From Myxococcales bacterium (lineage in GTDB: Bacteria > Myxococcota_A > Polyangia > Haliangiales > Haliangiaceae): DNA of 64,000 nt. The DNA lies in the NCBI GenBank assembly GCA_016717005.1, contig JADJUF010000016.1:124001-188000 (forward strand). Reading direction: 5' to 3'. The notes under the pieces were generated by a model, which was not told the DNA's origin, ran no database searches, and worked only from the letters and a program-made list of their open reading frames with translations. The position numbers were made by a program, and so were the translations under genes. Below are positions 16,878-25,688 of the stretch, piece by piece. Position 1 is the stretch's first letter. Every line of letters starts with the position of its first letter.

Positions 16878-16880
16878 ATT
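16875..16880 (+). promoter_or_regulatory. TAGATT element before ribH
   Basis: TAGATT includes the ribBA stop codon and ends 7 nt before the ribH ATG, the same geometry as the other putative leaderless starts. An internal promoter is possible but ribH is also within an operon, so this may be coincidence. Confidence 0.3.
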
Positions 16881-16887
16881 GCGCGCC

Positions 16888-17364
16888 ATGCCGACCGTCC
16901 TCGAAGGCGCGCTCTCTGCCGCCGGCCTGCGCTTCGCCATCGTCGCCAGCCGCTTCAACGGCCTCATCGTCGAGCCGCTCGTGGCCGGCGCGGTCGACGC
17001 CATCACCCGCACCGGCGGCAGCGCCGACGCCATCACGGTCGTCAAGTGCCCGGGCGCGTTCGAGCTGCCGCAGGTGGTGCGGCGGGTCCTGGCGCGCGGC
17101 GGCGTCGACGCGGTGATCGCGCTGGGCGCGGTGATCCGCGGCGCGACCCCGCACTTCGACTACGTCGCCGGCGAGGCCGCCAAGGGCGTGGCCGGGGCCG
17201 CGGCCGAGGCCGACGTGCCGGTGGTGTTCGGCGTGCTGACCACCGACACGATCGAGCAGGCGCTCGAGCGGGCCGGCACCAAGGCCGGCAACAAGGGCTT
17301 CGACGCGGCCATGGCGGCGATCGAGATGGCCCAGCTCTACCGCGCGATCGGCACCCGCGCGTGA
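16888..17364 (+). CDS. ribH: 6,7-dimethyl-8-ribityllumazine synthase
   Basis: Condenses DHBP with the RibD product to lumazine, normally in icosahedral 60-mers. 158 residues. It shows SRFN at 21-24, CPGAFELP at 54-61, the catalytic H89 in RGATPHFDYV, and TDTIEQALERAGTKAGNKG. ATG 16888 is chosen over an in-frame TTG at 16879. It lies 10 nt after the ribBA stop, and its own stop overlaps nusB. Confidence 0.95.
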   Translation: MPTVLEGALSAAGLRFAIVASRFNGLIVEPLVAGAVDAITRTGGSADAITVVKCPGAFELPQVVRRVLARGGVDAVIALGAVIRGATPHFDYVAGEAAKGVAGAAAEADVPVVFGVLTTDTIEQALERAGTKAGNKGFDAAMAAIEMAQLYRAIGTRA

Positions 17365-17834
17365 GCGAGTCGCTCGTCACCCGCCGGGCCGCGCGCGCGC
17401 TGGCGCTGCAGGTGCTGTTCGCGATCGACGACGGCGTCGAGGCCGCGATCGCGCGCGACGCGGTATCGAGCTGGGCCGATCGGTTCGAGCTCGAGGCCGA
17501 CGGCGCGGTCCGGGCGCTGGCGACGACGCTGGTGGCGCTGGTGGTCGACGACGCCAACCGCGCGGGCATCGACGACGTGATCGTCGCCGGGTCCCGCAAC
17601 TGGCGGCTCGAGCGCATGGCCCGGGTCGATCGCAACATCTTGCGGCTGGCGGTGGGCGAGTTCCTGCACGCGCCGGCCACGCCGGCCCGGGTCGTGATCA
17701 ACGAGGCGGTCGAGCTGGCGAAGCGGTTCGGCACCGCCGAGTCGCCGGCGTTCATCAACGGCGTGCTCGACCGCATCGCCGGCACGCTCGGCCGCCGCGA
17801 CGTCGAGCCGGCTCCGGAGCCCGGGGCGTCGTGA
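17361..17834 (+). CDS. nusB: Transcription antitermination factor NusB
   Basis: 157 residues, all helical. NusB binds boxA RNA with S10 for rRNA antitermination. The opening TRRAARALALQVLFAID and the C-terminal VVINEAVELAKRFGT...PAFINGVLDRIA are diagnostic. The start is GTG 17361, overlapping the ribH stop by 4 nt, the common ribH-nusB coupling. The stop overlaps the next GTG. Confidence 0.95.
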   Translation: MSESLVTRRAARALALQVLFAIDDGVEAAIARDAVSSWADRFELEADGAVRALATTLVALVVDDANRAGIDDVIVAGSRNWRLERMARVDRNILRLAVGEFLHAPATPARVVINEAVELAKRFGTAESPAFINGVLDRIAGTLGRRDVEPAPEPGAS

Positions 17835-18334
17835 AGCTGTCGCTGCTCCCGCTCGACCTCGCGCGCTGGGACGAGACCCCGCGGGAGGCGCTGCTGGTGC
17901 CGGTGTTCTCCGACGAGCGGCCGCTGCGCGGCGCCGCCGGCCTGTGCGACTGGCGGCTGTGCGGCCGGCTGACCCGGCTGTGCAAGGCCGGCCGCCTGGT
18001 CGGCACCCGCGGCGAGACCGTGATGCTGCCGCCCGGTCGGCGCCTGCCGTTCCGCCGCCTGTTCGTGTTCGGGCTGGGCCCGTCGAGCGGCTACCGCGAG
18101 ACCGCCTTGCGCGACGACCTGCGCTGGATGCGCCAGGTCGCCACCGCCGCCGGCGTCAAGGACTTCGCGCTCGAGGCCCCCGGCCGCGCCACCGGCGTGA
18201 TCGGCGCCCGGCGCGCGCTCGAGGTCGTCCTCGAGGAGACCGATCGCGGCGACGGCGCCGTCTGGCTGATCGACGGCCCCGCCGGTCACAAGGACATGGC
18301 CGAGCTCCTGCGCCTGCAGGGCCGCCGCGACTGA
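17831..18334 (+). CDS. Stand-alone protein resembling the M17 leucyl aminopeptidase N-terminal domain
   Basis: 167 residues beginning MKLSLLPLDLARWDE, with a central FRRLFVFGLGPSSGY segment and helix ALRDDLRWMRQVATAAGVKDFALEAPG. This resembles the regulatory N-terminal (macro-like) domain of peptidase family M17, without the metal-binding catalytic domain (no NTDAEGR). It may be a macro-like ligand-binding protein; its function is not known. The start GTG 17831 overlaps the nusB stop, so it belongs to the rib-nusB operon and is the last gene before a repeat region. Confidence 0.75.
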   Translation: MKLSLLPLDLARWDETPREALLVPVFSDERPLRGAAGLCDWRLCGRLTRLCKAGRLVGTRGETVMLPPGRRLPFRRLFVFGLGPSSGYRETALRDDLRWMRQVATAAGVKDFALEAPGRATGVIGARRALEVVLEETDRGDGAVWLIDGPAGHKDMAELLRLQGRRD

Positions 18335-18467
18335 GGCGGGGCGAGGCGGGTGCCGCTGGCGAAGGGCCAGCGGCCGGGGAGCGCTCGAAGGGCGCCGCGG
18401 ACCCTCGAAGGACGTCGCGGCGCGCGACCGGACGCCGCGGGCGCGACGAGGCCGCGGCGCGACGAGG

Positions 18468-18716
18468 CCGCGGGCTCGACGGACGCCGCGGGCTCGACGG
18501 ACGCCGCGGGCGCGACGGACACCGCGGGCGCGACGGACACCGCGGGCGCGACGGACACCGCGGGCGCGCGACGGACACCGCGGGCGCGCGACGGCGCGGG
18601 CGCGCGACGGACACCGCGGGCGCTCGACGGACACCGCGGGCGCGACGAGGCGGCGGGCGCGACGGACACCGCGGGCGCTCGACGGACACCGCGGGCGCGA
18701 CGAGGCCGCGGGCTCC
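18468..18716. repeat. Degenerate 18-20 bp minisatellite (GACGGACACCGCGGGCGC-type units)
   Basis: About a dozen copies of GACGGACACCGCGGGCGC with variants (GACGCC, GACGAGGCC, CTCGACGG, and extra CG insertions). Units vary in length, so no frame stays periodic for long; the open frames across it are low-complexity Thr-Asp-Ala or Arg-rich and unsupported as genes. It lies directly between the nusB operon end and the inverted repeat. The 18335-18467 stretch before it carries only related, poorer copies. Confidence 0.85.
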
Positions 18717-18717
18717 C

Positions 18718-19223
18718 AGAGCGCTGATGGAGTTGACGCCGGTGTGGACAGCCACACCGCAGTCATCGAGGGCGACCTGGTCGCGCGGGCAGGCGGTGTG
18801 CCTGACCCACAGCGGCTTGGACACCGGCGACGCTTGCAGGATGACCGAGCGCTGTTGAGTTGGCGCCGGTGCCCACAACCCCACAGCGCCCGCCGGTTCC
18901 GTGAGTTCGATCTTGATCGTCCGGAGACCCTGAGGGCGCTCGACCAGATCCGATCCAGGTGAGCCGGCCTAGCGTCCGTCCAGGTCGCCGGGCTCGGGTC
19001 CGTGCCGTCGTTCTCGCTCTCGTAGATAAAACGGGATCCGGGGCCGGTGGGCGCTGTGGGGTTGTGGGCACCGGCGCCAACTCGACCGCGGTGCTCCGGC
19101 GCGCGCGCCTCGCCGGTGTCCAAGCGGTGTGGGTCAGGCACACCGCCGTCCTGTGCGGTCTGGTCGCCATCCACGATGGCGGCGGGGTGACTGTCCACGC
19201 CGCGGCAACTCCACCAGCGCTCC
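18718..19223. repeat. Long imperfect inverted repeat upstream of a RAYT-like gene
   Basis: Arms of about 174 nt (18718-18891 and 19049-19223) are inverted copies of each other around a 157-nt spacer. The inner 35 nt of each arm (18857-18891 and 19049-19083) match perfectly; the outer parts are diverged but clearly alignable. No ORF in it is credible. With the transposase 110 nt away, this looks like a REP-type palindromic or MITE-like element mobilised by, or fossil of, that enzyme. Confidence 0.8.
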
Positions 19224-19292
19224 GGGCGCCAGCTCCCTCACCCCGCGGTCCCGCCAAGGCGTGCGCCGTGCGCTTGCGATCGACGTACGGGC

Positions 19293-19320
19293 TTGACGCA
19301 TCTCCGTGGTGTGTTATATG
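19293..19320 (+). promoter_or_regulatory. Sigma-70-like promoter of the RAYT gene
   Basis: TTGACG (19293-19298), 16-nt spacer, TATATG (19315-19320), in a locally AT-rich patch unusual for this GC-rich region. It ends 12 nt before the ATG, so the leader would be very short. Confidence 0.55.
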
Positions 19321-19332
19321 CCATAATCAAAA

Positions 19333-20064
19333 ATGAGCGCACCGCGACCCCTCCGAACGCCGATCCAGCTCACGCTGGATCGGGCTCGTCGCCCCACCGG
19401 GCACGGCGGCTGGCGGCCCGGCGCCGGTCGCAAGAAGCGCAAGGGCAGCTGCGCGCACCTGCCGCGCCCGCGCTTCCCGGCGTCGGTGCCGGTGCACGTC
19501 ACGCTCAAGGTCGTCGGCGGCCTGCCGTCGTTCCGGCGGGCCGCGGTCATGCGCGTCGTGCGCGCGGCGATTGCCGCGGGCGGCCACCGCGGCGACTTCC
19601 GCGTGGTCCACTACAACGTCCTCGGCGATCACCTCCACTTGGTGGTCGAGGCCGCCGGCGCCGCGGCGCTCGCGCGCGGCATGCAGGGGCTCAGCATCCG
19701 CTTGGCCCGGCGCCTCAACGCGCTGCTCGGTCGGCGCGGCCGGTTGTTCGCCCAGCGCTATCACGCGCGGCCGCTGCGCACGCCGCGCGAGGTCCGCAAC
19801 GCCGTCCGCTACGTCCTGCTCAACGGCCGGCACCACGCCGCCGAGCGTGGGCAGGTCCTCGCGCGCGGGTGGGTCGATCCCTACTCCAGCGCGCTGTGGT
19901 TCGACGGCTGGAAGGCCGCGATCTGCACGGACGCCCCGTGGCTCCGCGCGCTCGCCAAGGGCGGACGACCGACCGCCGACCCGCACACCTGGTTGCTCTC
20001 GGTCGGCTGGCGCCGGGGCGGCGGCCTGATCGACATCGACGACGTCCCTGGGCCGGCGCCGTGA
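19333..20064 (+). CDS. REP-associated tyrosine transposase-like protein (Y1/HUH family)
   Basis: 243 residues. The N-terminal WRPGAGRKKRKG basic region precedes the Y1_Tnp core: PVHVTLKVVGGLPSFRR, then the metal-binding HUH motif HLHLVVEA, and Tyr candidates in FAQRYHARPLRTPREVRNAVRYVLLN, one of which should be the nucleophile. This is the RAYT type often found singly in deltaproteobacteria, expected to nick single-stranded REP-like DNA. The start is ATG 19333. The palindromic DNA just upstream may be its substrate. It is convergent with the ATPase gene, with 115 nt between and no gene there. Confidence 0.88.
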   Translation: MSAPRPLRTPIQLTLDRARRPTGHGGWRPGAGRKKRKGSCAHLPRPRFPASVPVHVTLKVVGGLPSFRRAAVMRVVRAAIAAGGHRGDFRVVHYNVLGDHLHLVVEAAGAAALARGMQGLSIRLARRLNALLGRRGRLFAQRYHARPLRTPREVRNAVRYVLLNGRHHAAERGQVLARGWVDPYSSALWFDGWKAAICTDAPWLRALAKGGRPTADPHTWLLSVGWRRGGGLIDIDDVPGPAP

Positions 20065-20179
20065 TCCAGGGGAGGGCGGGGCGCGGGCGAGCTGCGGGCT
20101 CGACGATGAAGTCGGGGCACGGCACGACCTTGGTGCCGAGCCGGTGAGTCGGGTAGCGTGGTGTCGGGGCGACGCGGAG

Positions 20180-23100
20180 TCAGGGCGACGCGGTGGCGCG
20201 CGCGAGCGCGGCGATCTCGTGCTCCTCGAGTTGCTGGGTCTTCATGATGGCCTGGTCCGCGCGGAGCTCCCGGGCGGTGGCCGACAGCGCGGGGTTGATC
20301 AGGAAGAAGCTCCCGGTCGTCTGCTGTGCCAGGCGTACGGCGACGTTGGGGTAGGCGCCGATGAGGTTGCGCATCTTGTCGATCGCGCGCGCCTGCGCGA
20401 CGCGACCGATGAGCCACGTGGCGATATTGTCGCGCGCCTTGTAGTCGAGGTCGCCGGGGTTCTGCGTCGCCAGGAAGACGCCGAGGCCACCCGAGCGAGC
20501 GCGGCGCAGCAGCTCGAACATGGGCTCCTTGGTCGGCGGTGATGACACCGCCGGGATGTAGATGTCGGCCTCGTCGAACAACGCGACCGTGCGCAGCGTC
20601 GGGGCCGGGTTCCGCCGGACCATGCGGGCCAGCTCGACCAGCAGCCTCGACACGAAGAACTGCAGCACGGCGACGTCGGTCAAGGCCACCGCGCTGATGA
20701 TCGTGAGGCGGGTCTTGCCAGCCAGCGGCGCCATCATCGCCTGGACATCGAGCACCTCTCCGCCGCCCGAGAGCAGCTGGCCGCGCTGGATCGCCAGCGT
20801 GTCCAGATCCTCGGCGACGGCGCTGAAGTGGCGGGTCAGGTTCCCGACCGCGGCGAGGAGCTCGGGATCGGGTCGCGAGATCGTGTCGCGCAGGTCGTCC
20901 AGGGTCGCGCCCGAGGTGTCCGCGTGGAGTTCGATCGCCTTCTTGAGGATCGCGGTCCGCTTCTTGTGGGCGTCGGCGCGCCCGTACCCGATCATCGCCG
21001 CCAGGCCGCCTGCGGCGGTGGTCGAGACCTGATCTCGCTCCTGCGGCGTCATCTCGGGCATGCCGGCGGGGACGATCGGGATGCGGATGGGCCGCCCGGT
21101 CGACTCACCGGGCGTGTACAGGTCGACCTGCACCTTCGCGCGCAGCGCCTGCTTGCGTTGCGCGGCGGCGGGGTCGGTCGGGACCTCCGCCCACCAAGTG
21201 CCGCTGGCGTATCGCGCGAGGTCGCCCTTGCGGTCGACGAGCATGACCGAGATGCCGCGCTCGAGGAGTTGTTCGACGATGTTGAGCGCGATCGTGGTCT
21301 TGCCGCTGCCGGTGGTGCCGAGGAACGCCGCATGCACCTTGAGGGACTCCGCCTCGAGCGTCACCGCCTCCCCGCGCATCGTCGGCGTGACGCCCAGGTG
21401 GAGCAGGTTGGCGGCCGGTACCATGGCCGGTGGCGCCGGACGGGGGAGCGGCGGGAGCGACGGGAGCGGCGGCGGCGGGGCCTTCGAGATCGTCGGCGCT
21501 GTCGCCGGGGTGCCCGGTGCCGCCATCGCTGGCGGCGCCGATGGCGGCAGCTGATCGAGGTCGAGGAGCCGGCGGAAGAGGGCCAGGCGCGCTAGCGGAC
21601 GTGCGCGGCGTCGCCAGGCCTGGAAGCCTGGGCGACTCGAGGAACGGGCCGCGAACGTCGTGAACGCGAGGGTCGCGCGCAGGTCGCCGTCTTCGACCGC
21701 CAGGGCCAGGCCGCCGGCCTTGATCAGGGCGCCGAGCTGCTTGGCGGTCTGGGTCTTGGGTCCGTGAGAGAACTCCGACGTGCGCAGCGCGATGGCGATC
21801 TCGCCGTCCGTGATCGAGTCGTGCAACGCGACGAGCTGACGGCCCAGGTGACCGCCCTGGGCTTGCCGGTTGCAGATCTCGACGATCCGCGTCGGCCGAC
21901 CGGGGCTGGCGATGGTGAGGCGCGCGCGCTTGCTGGTGTCGAGGCGCGGGTTCATGGCCAGGCCGAGTTCTTCCGCGCAGGCGGCGACCCCGCCTTCGAG
22001 CAGGTGCAGCAACCCGACGTCATCGTCGGGCACGGACGTCGACTCGACCTGGACGTCGTTCCAGGCGCGCTCCAGCGCGTCGGTGTCGTCGGATCGCTCG
22101 ACGCCCGCGCTGAGCGTGGCCGGCGGGACCCCAGCCTCGGCGGTCGCCGTCGGGACGAGGGTCGCCGAGGCGATGCAGCGCTCCTGGTACTTCCGGAAGT
22201 ACGCGAGGCAGTCGCGGGCCTTCTGGTTGCTCAACTCGTCGAGCTGCTCGGGCTGGAACGGGAAGAGCGCCTCGTCGTCGCGCCAGCCGACGTCGACGGC
22301 GTCGTAGAGGAACTCGAGCCGCCGGGCCAGCATGACCTCGATCTCGCTCCGGCTCCGTTGCGCGGTCAGCCGGACCACGCCCGGGTCGCGCTCGAGCCGG
22401 TCGACGACGGGTGAGCTCAGCCGTGGCCGGATCTGATCGTAGACGTCGTCGAGACACGCCACGACGACCAGCGCCGAGGGGAGCGCGTCGGCGATCTGTC
22501 GAAGGGCGTCGAACGCCCGCTGGATGCGCTCGTGGCTCTGCGCGTCCGGGATCTCGTCTTCGATCTGATCGACGAGGAGCACGAGCGCTGCGGCGTGGAG
22601 TTGGAACGCGAGGTGGCCGAGCTGGGTCACCATCCGCACGGGATCTTCGGGCTGGAGCCTCGGCGCCAGGCCACCGAGCAGGCCTTGCTCATACGTGGTC
22701 AGCGGCTCGCACCGCAGGTACTTGATGATCCGACGCTGCAGCGCGGGATCGCGGCGCTGCAACAGGACCAGGGCATGGATAAGGTCACTGTCGACGGTCC
22801 TGAGCGCGTCGACCCGGACGAGCTGGTCGACGACCTGGCCGATGAAGGTCGGGAACTCGTCATCGCCGACCTCGCTGGTGCGGAGCCGCTCCAGCAGCGC
22901 AGGCGCGACCGCGCCGTCGTGCTCGATCAGCCCATCGGAGAGGTACACGAGCGCGGGCTCGGGTCGGTCCGGGGCGTTGTAGGGGCGCTCGAGCGAGTCG
23001 ATCAGCTTGGTGAGCACGTACCGCGCGTAGTCGCCGACGTCCGAGGACATCTGCAGGTAGCCGACGTACCCGAGGCCACGCTCATGGACGCTGGTCCGGA

Positions 23101-23938
23101 ACGCCCGCAGGAGGTGGGTCTTGCCGCTCCCGGCGCCGCCCAGGACCAGGAGCGTCCGGCCGTGCCCCTGGCCATGTCGGACCGGGGTGATCGCGTGCTC
23201 GAGCTGGCTGGCGAAGGCGGTCCGCGCGTCGCCATGGATCGTGTCGACGTCGAAGGGGTCGCGCTCGAAGACCTGGGCTCCGTGGGCCACCGACGCGAAG
23301 ACCTCGGGCGCGTCCGCGCGGCAGAACGCGGTGACGCGCGGATCGACGCCCGCGACGCCGGCGCTCTCGAACAGCCCGCGGAGCTTGTCGCGCGCGCGCC
23401 GTTCGCTCGCGCTGTCGCGGTCGGCGAAGACCGCGTCCATGATCCTGACCAGCATGCGCTCGAGATCACGCGCTGGCGCCTCGTTGTGGGACTGCGCAGC
23501 GATGCGCTTGCACAGGCGCACGCCGCGCCAGGTGCTCGGCCCCGGGTCGCCGAACGGCCCGCGCCCCTCCCGATGGATGCGCATGAACGAGATCAGCTCG
23601 GCCGCGCTCAGCTCTGGCTCGCCGAATGCCTCGTACTGAGGGAGCAACGCGAAGAAGCGCGGCGCGGCGACGCGTGCGAGCGGCAGCGTCCGGGCCACCT
23701 CGTGGTCCTCGATCACGCCGTCGGCGGCCGCGGCGAGGTGCGCGATGCGCAGACAATCGTCGAGGAGCGCGAGCGCCGCGAGGATCCGGAACGGGGCGCT
23801 GGCGCCGGTGTCGCGGCGGAGCTCCGCGACCAGCTCGTCGCGCACCGGCCCGGTGGCGCCTTGATGGAGCTGGCCGATGATGGCGTTCAACCAGGTCACG
23901 ATCTCGACGGTGTCCAGCGGCGCCCAGGTGGTGGTCAC
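20180..23938 (-). CDS. Giant dual ATPase: AAA/STAND-like module plus HerA/FtsK-like translocase
   Basis: 1252 residues, no signal peptide. Residues ~55-125 resemble a TerB-like helical domain (AHLAAAADGVIEDHEV). Residues ~225-590 are an AAA/ORC-type ATPase with Walker A GGAGSGKT (267-274) and Walker B LVLLVDQIEDE (~452-462). A Pro-rich linker spans ~800-845. The C-terminal HerA-like motor has Walker A GTTGSGKTT (874-882), VALFDEADIYIPA (1118-1130) and FLATQNPGDLDYKARDNI. It probably forms a ring motor on DNA. The start is GTG 23938, overlapping the upstream gene's stop (GTGA); an upstream open frame to 24481 is the shadow of that gene. It is the last of three coupled genes; a defence or DNA-processing role is inference from the nuclease partner. 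Confidence 0.85.
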   Translation of the reverse strand: MTTTWAPLDTVEIVTWLNAIIGQLHQGATGPVRDELVAELRRDTGASAPFRILAALALLDDCLRIAHLAAAADGVIEDHEVARTLPLARVAAPRFFALLPQYEAFGEPELSAAELISFMRIHREGRGPFGDPGPSTWRGVRLCKRIAAQSHNEAPARDLERMLVRIMDAVFADRDSASERRARDKLRGLFESAGVAGVDPRVTAFCRADAPEVFASVAHGAQVFERDPFDVDTIHGDARTAFASQLEHAITPVRHGQGHGRTLLVLGGAGSGKTHLLRAFRTSVHERGLGYVGYLQMSSDVGDYARYVLTKLIDSLERPYNAPDRPEPALVYLSDGLIEHDGAVAPALLERLRTSEVGDDEFPTFIGQVVDQLVRVDALRTVDSDLIHALVLLQRRDPALQRRIIKYLRCEPLTTYEQGLLGGLAPRLQPEDPVRMVTQLGHLAFQLHAAALVLLVDQIEDEIPDAQSHERIQRAFDALRQIADALPSALVVVACLDDVYDQIRPRLSSPVVDRLERDPGVVRLTAQRSRSEIEVMLARRLEFLYDAVDVGWRDDEALFPFQPEQLDELSNQKARDCLAYFRKYQERCIASATLVPTATAEAGVPPATLSAGVERSDDTDALERAWNDVQVESTSVPDDDVGLLHLLEGGVAACAEELGLAMNPRLDTSKRARLTIASPGRPTRIVEICNRQAQGGHLGRQLVALHDSITDGEIAIALRTSEFSHGPKTQTAKQLGALIKAGGLALAVEDGDLRATLAFTTFAARSSSRPGFQAWRRRARPLARLALFRRLLDLDQLPPSAPPAMAAPGTPATAPTISKAPPPPLPSLPPLPRPAPPAMVPAANLLHLGVTPTMRGEAVTLEAESLKVHAAFLGTTGSGKTTIALNIVEQLLERGISVMLVDRKGDLARYASGTWWAEVPTDPAAAQRKQALRAKVQVDLYTPGESTGRPIRIPIVPAGMPEMTPQERDQVSTTAAGGLAAMIGYGRADAHKKRTAILKKAIELHADTSGATLDDLRDTISRPDPELLAAVGNLTRHFSAVAEDLDTLAIQRGQLLSGGGEVLDVQAMMAPLAGKTRLTIISAVALTDVAVLQFFVSRLLVELARMVRRNPAPTLRTVALFDEADIYIPAVSSPPTKEPMFELLRRARSGGLGVFLATQNPGDLDYKARDNIATWLIGRVAQARAIDKMRNLIGAYPNVAVRLAQQTTGSFFLINPALSATARELRADQAIMKTQQLEEHEIAALARATASP

Positions 23939-24896
23939 GACGGCTCCGATCGCTCGACGAAGTGGTAGCGAGTCTCCAGGTGCGGGAGTTCGGACTCGCG
24001 GACGAGGTTGGGGTCGAGGGCGCCCATCAGGTCGGCGCGGACCAGCCGCACCGTGCCGGCCTGGTGGGCCGCGAGCAGGTCGCGCTTGAAGTCGGCCAGG
24101 GGATGTGCGCGAACACGGGGTCACGCCACACCGCGCTGATGAACACCTTGCGGGGGCCGAACTGGCCGGTCGTCGCGCGATCGGCCGCCGCCTGAACCGC
24201 AGCGCCGAAGTCGACGGGCGCCGGCACGCCCCATCGCTGAGCGCACAGCCAGCGGCGCACCAGCGCCTCGCGCAACGCGCGGATGTCTGACCGGACGGCG
24301 CCGGTCTCGCGCGCTGCGAGCAACGCGGCTCGCCGCTCGGGCGCGCCCGTGCCAGCGCCGAGGAGCTGGCTGAGGAAGTGCGCACGGATCGCCGGCGGCG
24401 TGCGGCGGACCGGCGGCGGGAGCCCGAGCGCACGCCACACCAGCGCGTCGCACACGGAGGCCAGGCGCGGCAGCGGACCATCGGACCACAAGCCGAGCGC
24501 GCGGCCGATGGTCGCGGCGACCCACTGGTCGCGACCTTTCAGGCGCGCATGGGTGGCGCGGTCGTCGGTGGGGATGTCGAGGGCGAGCCCCGGCACCAGC
24601 TGGCCTTGCAGCCGGGGCCAGGTCACGCTGCCGGCGGCCGGGAACCGTGCCGCCAGGGGCTCAGCGCCAGCGACGGCGCGGCGGTGCTCGTCGATCAGGC
24701 CGGCCGAGGTCAGGCGTGCGGTCGCCTCGAAGATCGCGGTCGACCAGCGGGCACCGTCGATCGCCGTCGGGGCGAACGCGCGCAGCGCCTGGACGACCGC
24801 GGCGTGGGGCATCGGGCGCGGGGCGGTCGCGAGTCGACCGAGGACCAGATCGTCGAGCCGCGCGGGGACGACCGTCGGAGGTTCGTGGGTTGCCAT
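23935..24896 (-). CDS. Unknown protein of the nuclease-ATPase module, with a one-base frameshift
   Basis: Reads as a ~320-residue protein if one C is restored in the C4 run at 24099-24102. Before that point the frame gives GPRKVFISAVWRDPVFAHIP; after a one-base shift it gives LADFKRDLLAAHQAGTVRLVRADLMGALDPNLV and ends in HFVERSEPS with a TGA overlapping the ATPase GTG. That C-terminal block, rich in helices and ending in L-x-T-x-Y-H-F-V, looks like a conserved domain, perhaps winged-helix, that I recall from myxobacterial hypothetical proteins; this is not certain. The start ATG 24896 lies 3 nt after the upstream stop. No catalytic motif was recognised. The frameshift may be a sequencing error. 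Confidence 0.7.
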
Positions 24897-24899
24897 CTG

Positions 24900-25676
24900 T
24901 TAGCCCTTCCGGCGCCGGCGCGCCCCGTCGCGGATTCCGAGCAGGCGGATCACCATCTGGACGGCTTGGCGTGCGTCGGCGTCGACGTCGTCGGCGAGGA
25001 CCCGCAGGACGATGTAGCCGTGCGCTTGCAAGAGGAGGTCCTTCTCGCGGTCGAGGCGGTAGTGATCGACGTCGGTGAAGTGGTGGTACCCATCGACCTC
25101 GATCGCGAGGTCGTCCGCGCGGGCGAGCAGGTCGACCTCGACCGGGCGCGGTCCGAAGTGGAAGGACAGCGTCTGGTTGAGCTGGAACCTGCCGGTCGTC
25201 GCGGGCGTCGCCTCCAGCGCCGTGAACAGCTTGGCCTCCGGTCGGCTGCGCGCTCTGGGGGCCGCGGCCGACGGAGGCGGGCTGTGGGTGGTCGCCGCCT
25301 CGGACCTGCCGTCGAGTGGGAGTTCGACCACGCCCTCCGCGATGATCACGGCCACGCGATCCGTCCGGGACGCGAGCCACCGCGCGAGCATGGGCGCCGT
25401 GGCGATCACCGCGACCGGTTGCCGTGGCCGCTGCGTGCTGATCTTGATCGCGTCGATCGCCGCGGTCGAGAGCCAGGTGTCGGTCGCATCGCGCGGCGGC
25501 GCGAACGTCGTCGCGAGCGACGCCTCGCCTTGGCTCGCTCGCAACCAGTCGTGCCACCAGGTCTGCGCGATCGCGGGGTCACCGACCAAGGTCGTCACGC
25601 GCGGCGTGCCGTGCTCGCGCACCCACTGGTGGCGCGTGAGCATCCGCATGACGGCTCCGTCCTCGGGCCCCCCCAT
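24900..25676 (-). CDS. PD-(D/E)XK endonuclease-like protein (DUF559 type)
   Basis: 258 residues. The C-terminal half has the restriction-endonuclease-like core: EAKLFTALEA (helix Glu), then VEVDLLARADDLAIEVDGYHHF, which supplies the Asp and the E-x-D/Q-type acidic pair, followed by RLDREKDLLLQAHGYIVLRV, as in DUF559/Vsr-like nucleases. The N-terminal half (to ~130) is alpha/beta and unassigned. ATG 25676 is chosen because TAGGCT lies 6 nt upstream; ATG 25649 is an alternative. It is the first gene of a three-gene minus-strand operon with the unknown protein and the dual ATPase. The combination points to targeted DNA cleavage. Confidence 0.82.
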   Translation of the reverse strand: MGGPEDGAVMRMLTRHQWVREHGTPRVTTLVGDPAIAQTWWHDWLRASQGEASLATTFAPPRDATDTWLSTAAIDAIKISTQRPRQPVAVIATAPMLARWLASRTDRVAVIIAEGVVELPLDGRSEAATTHSPPPSAAAPRARSRPEAKLFTALEATPATTGRFQLNQTLSFHFGPRPVEVDLLARADDLAIEVDGYHHFTDVDHYRLDREKDLLLQAHGYIVLRVLADDVDADARQAVQMVIRLLGIRDGARRRRKG

Positions 25677-25682
25677 GGCGCT

Positions 25683-25688
25683 AGCCTA
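25683..25688 (-). promoter_or_regulatory. Putative -10 of the nuclease-ATPase operon
   Basis: TAGGCT on the minus strand, 6 nt before ATG 25676, fits the leaderless pattern; it would drive the three-gene module. Confidence 0.5.

Noticed and set aside
18350..18727. A 125-residue protein in the minisatellite
   Set aside because: Pure repeat translation with shifting register; no start context or homology.
23938..24481. An N-terminal extension of the dual ATPase
   Set aside because: The sequence is Arg/Ser/Ala-rich and antisense-like because it is the overlapping frame of the upstream gene, which is itself a real coding sequence.
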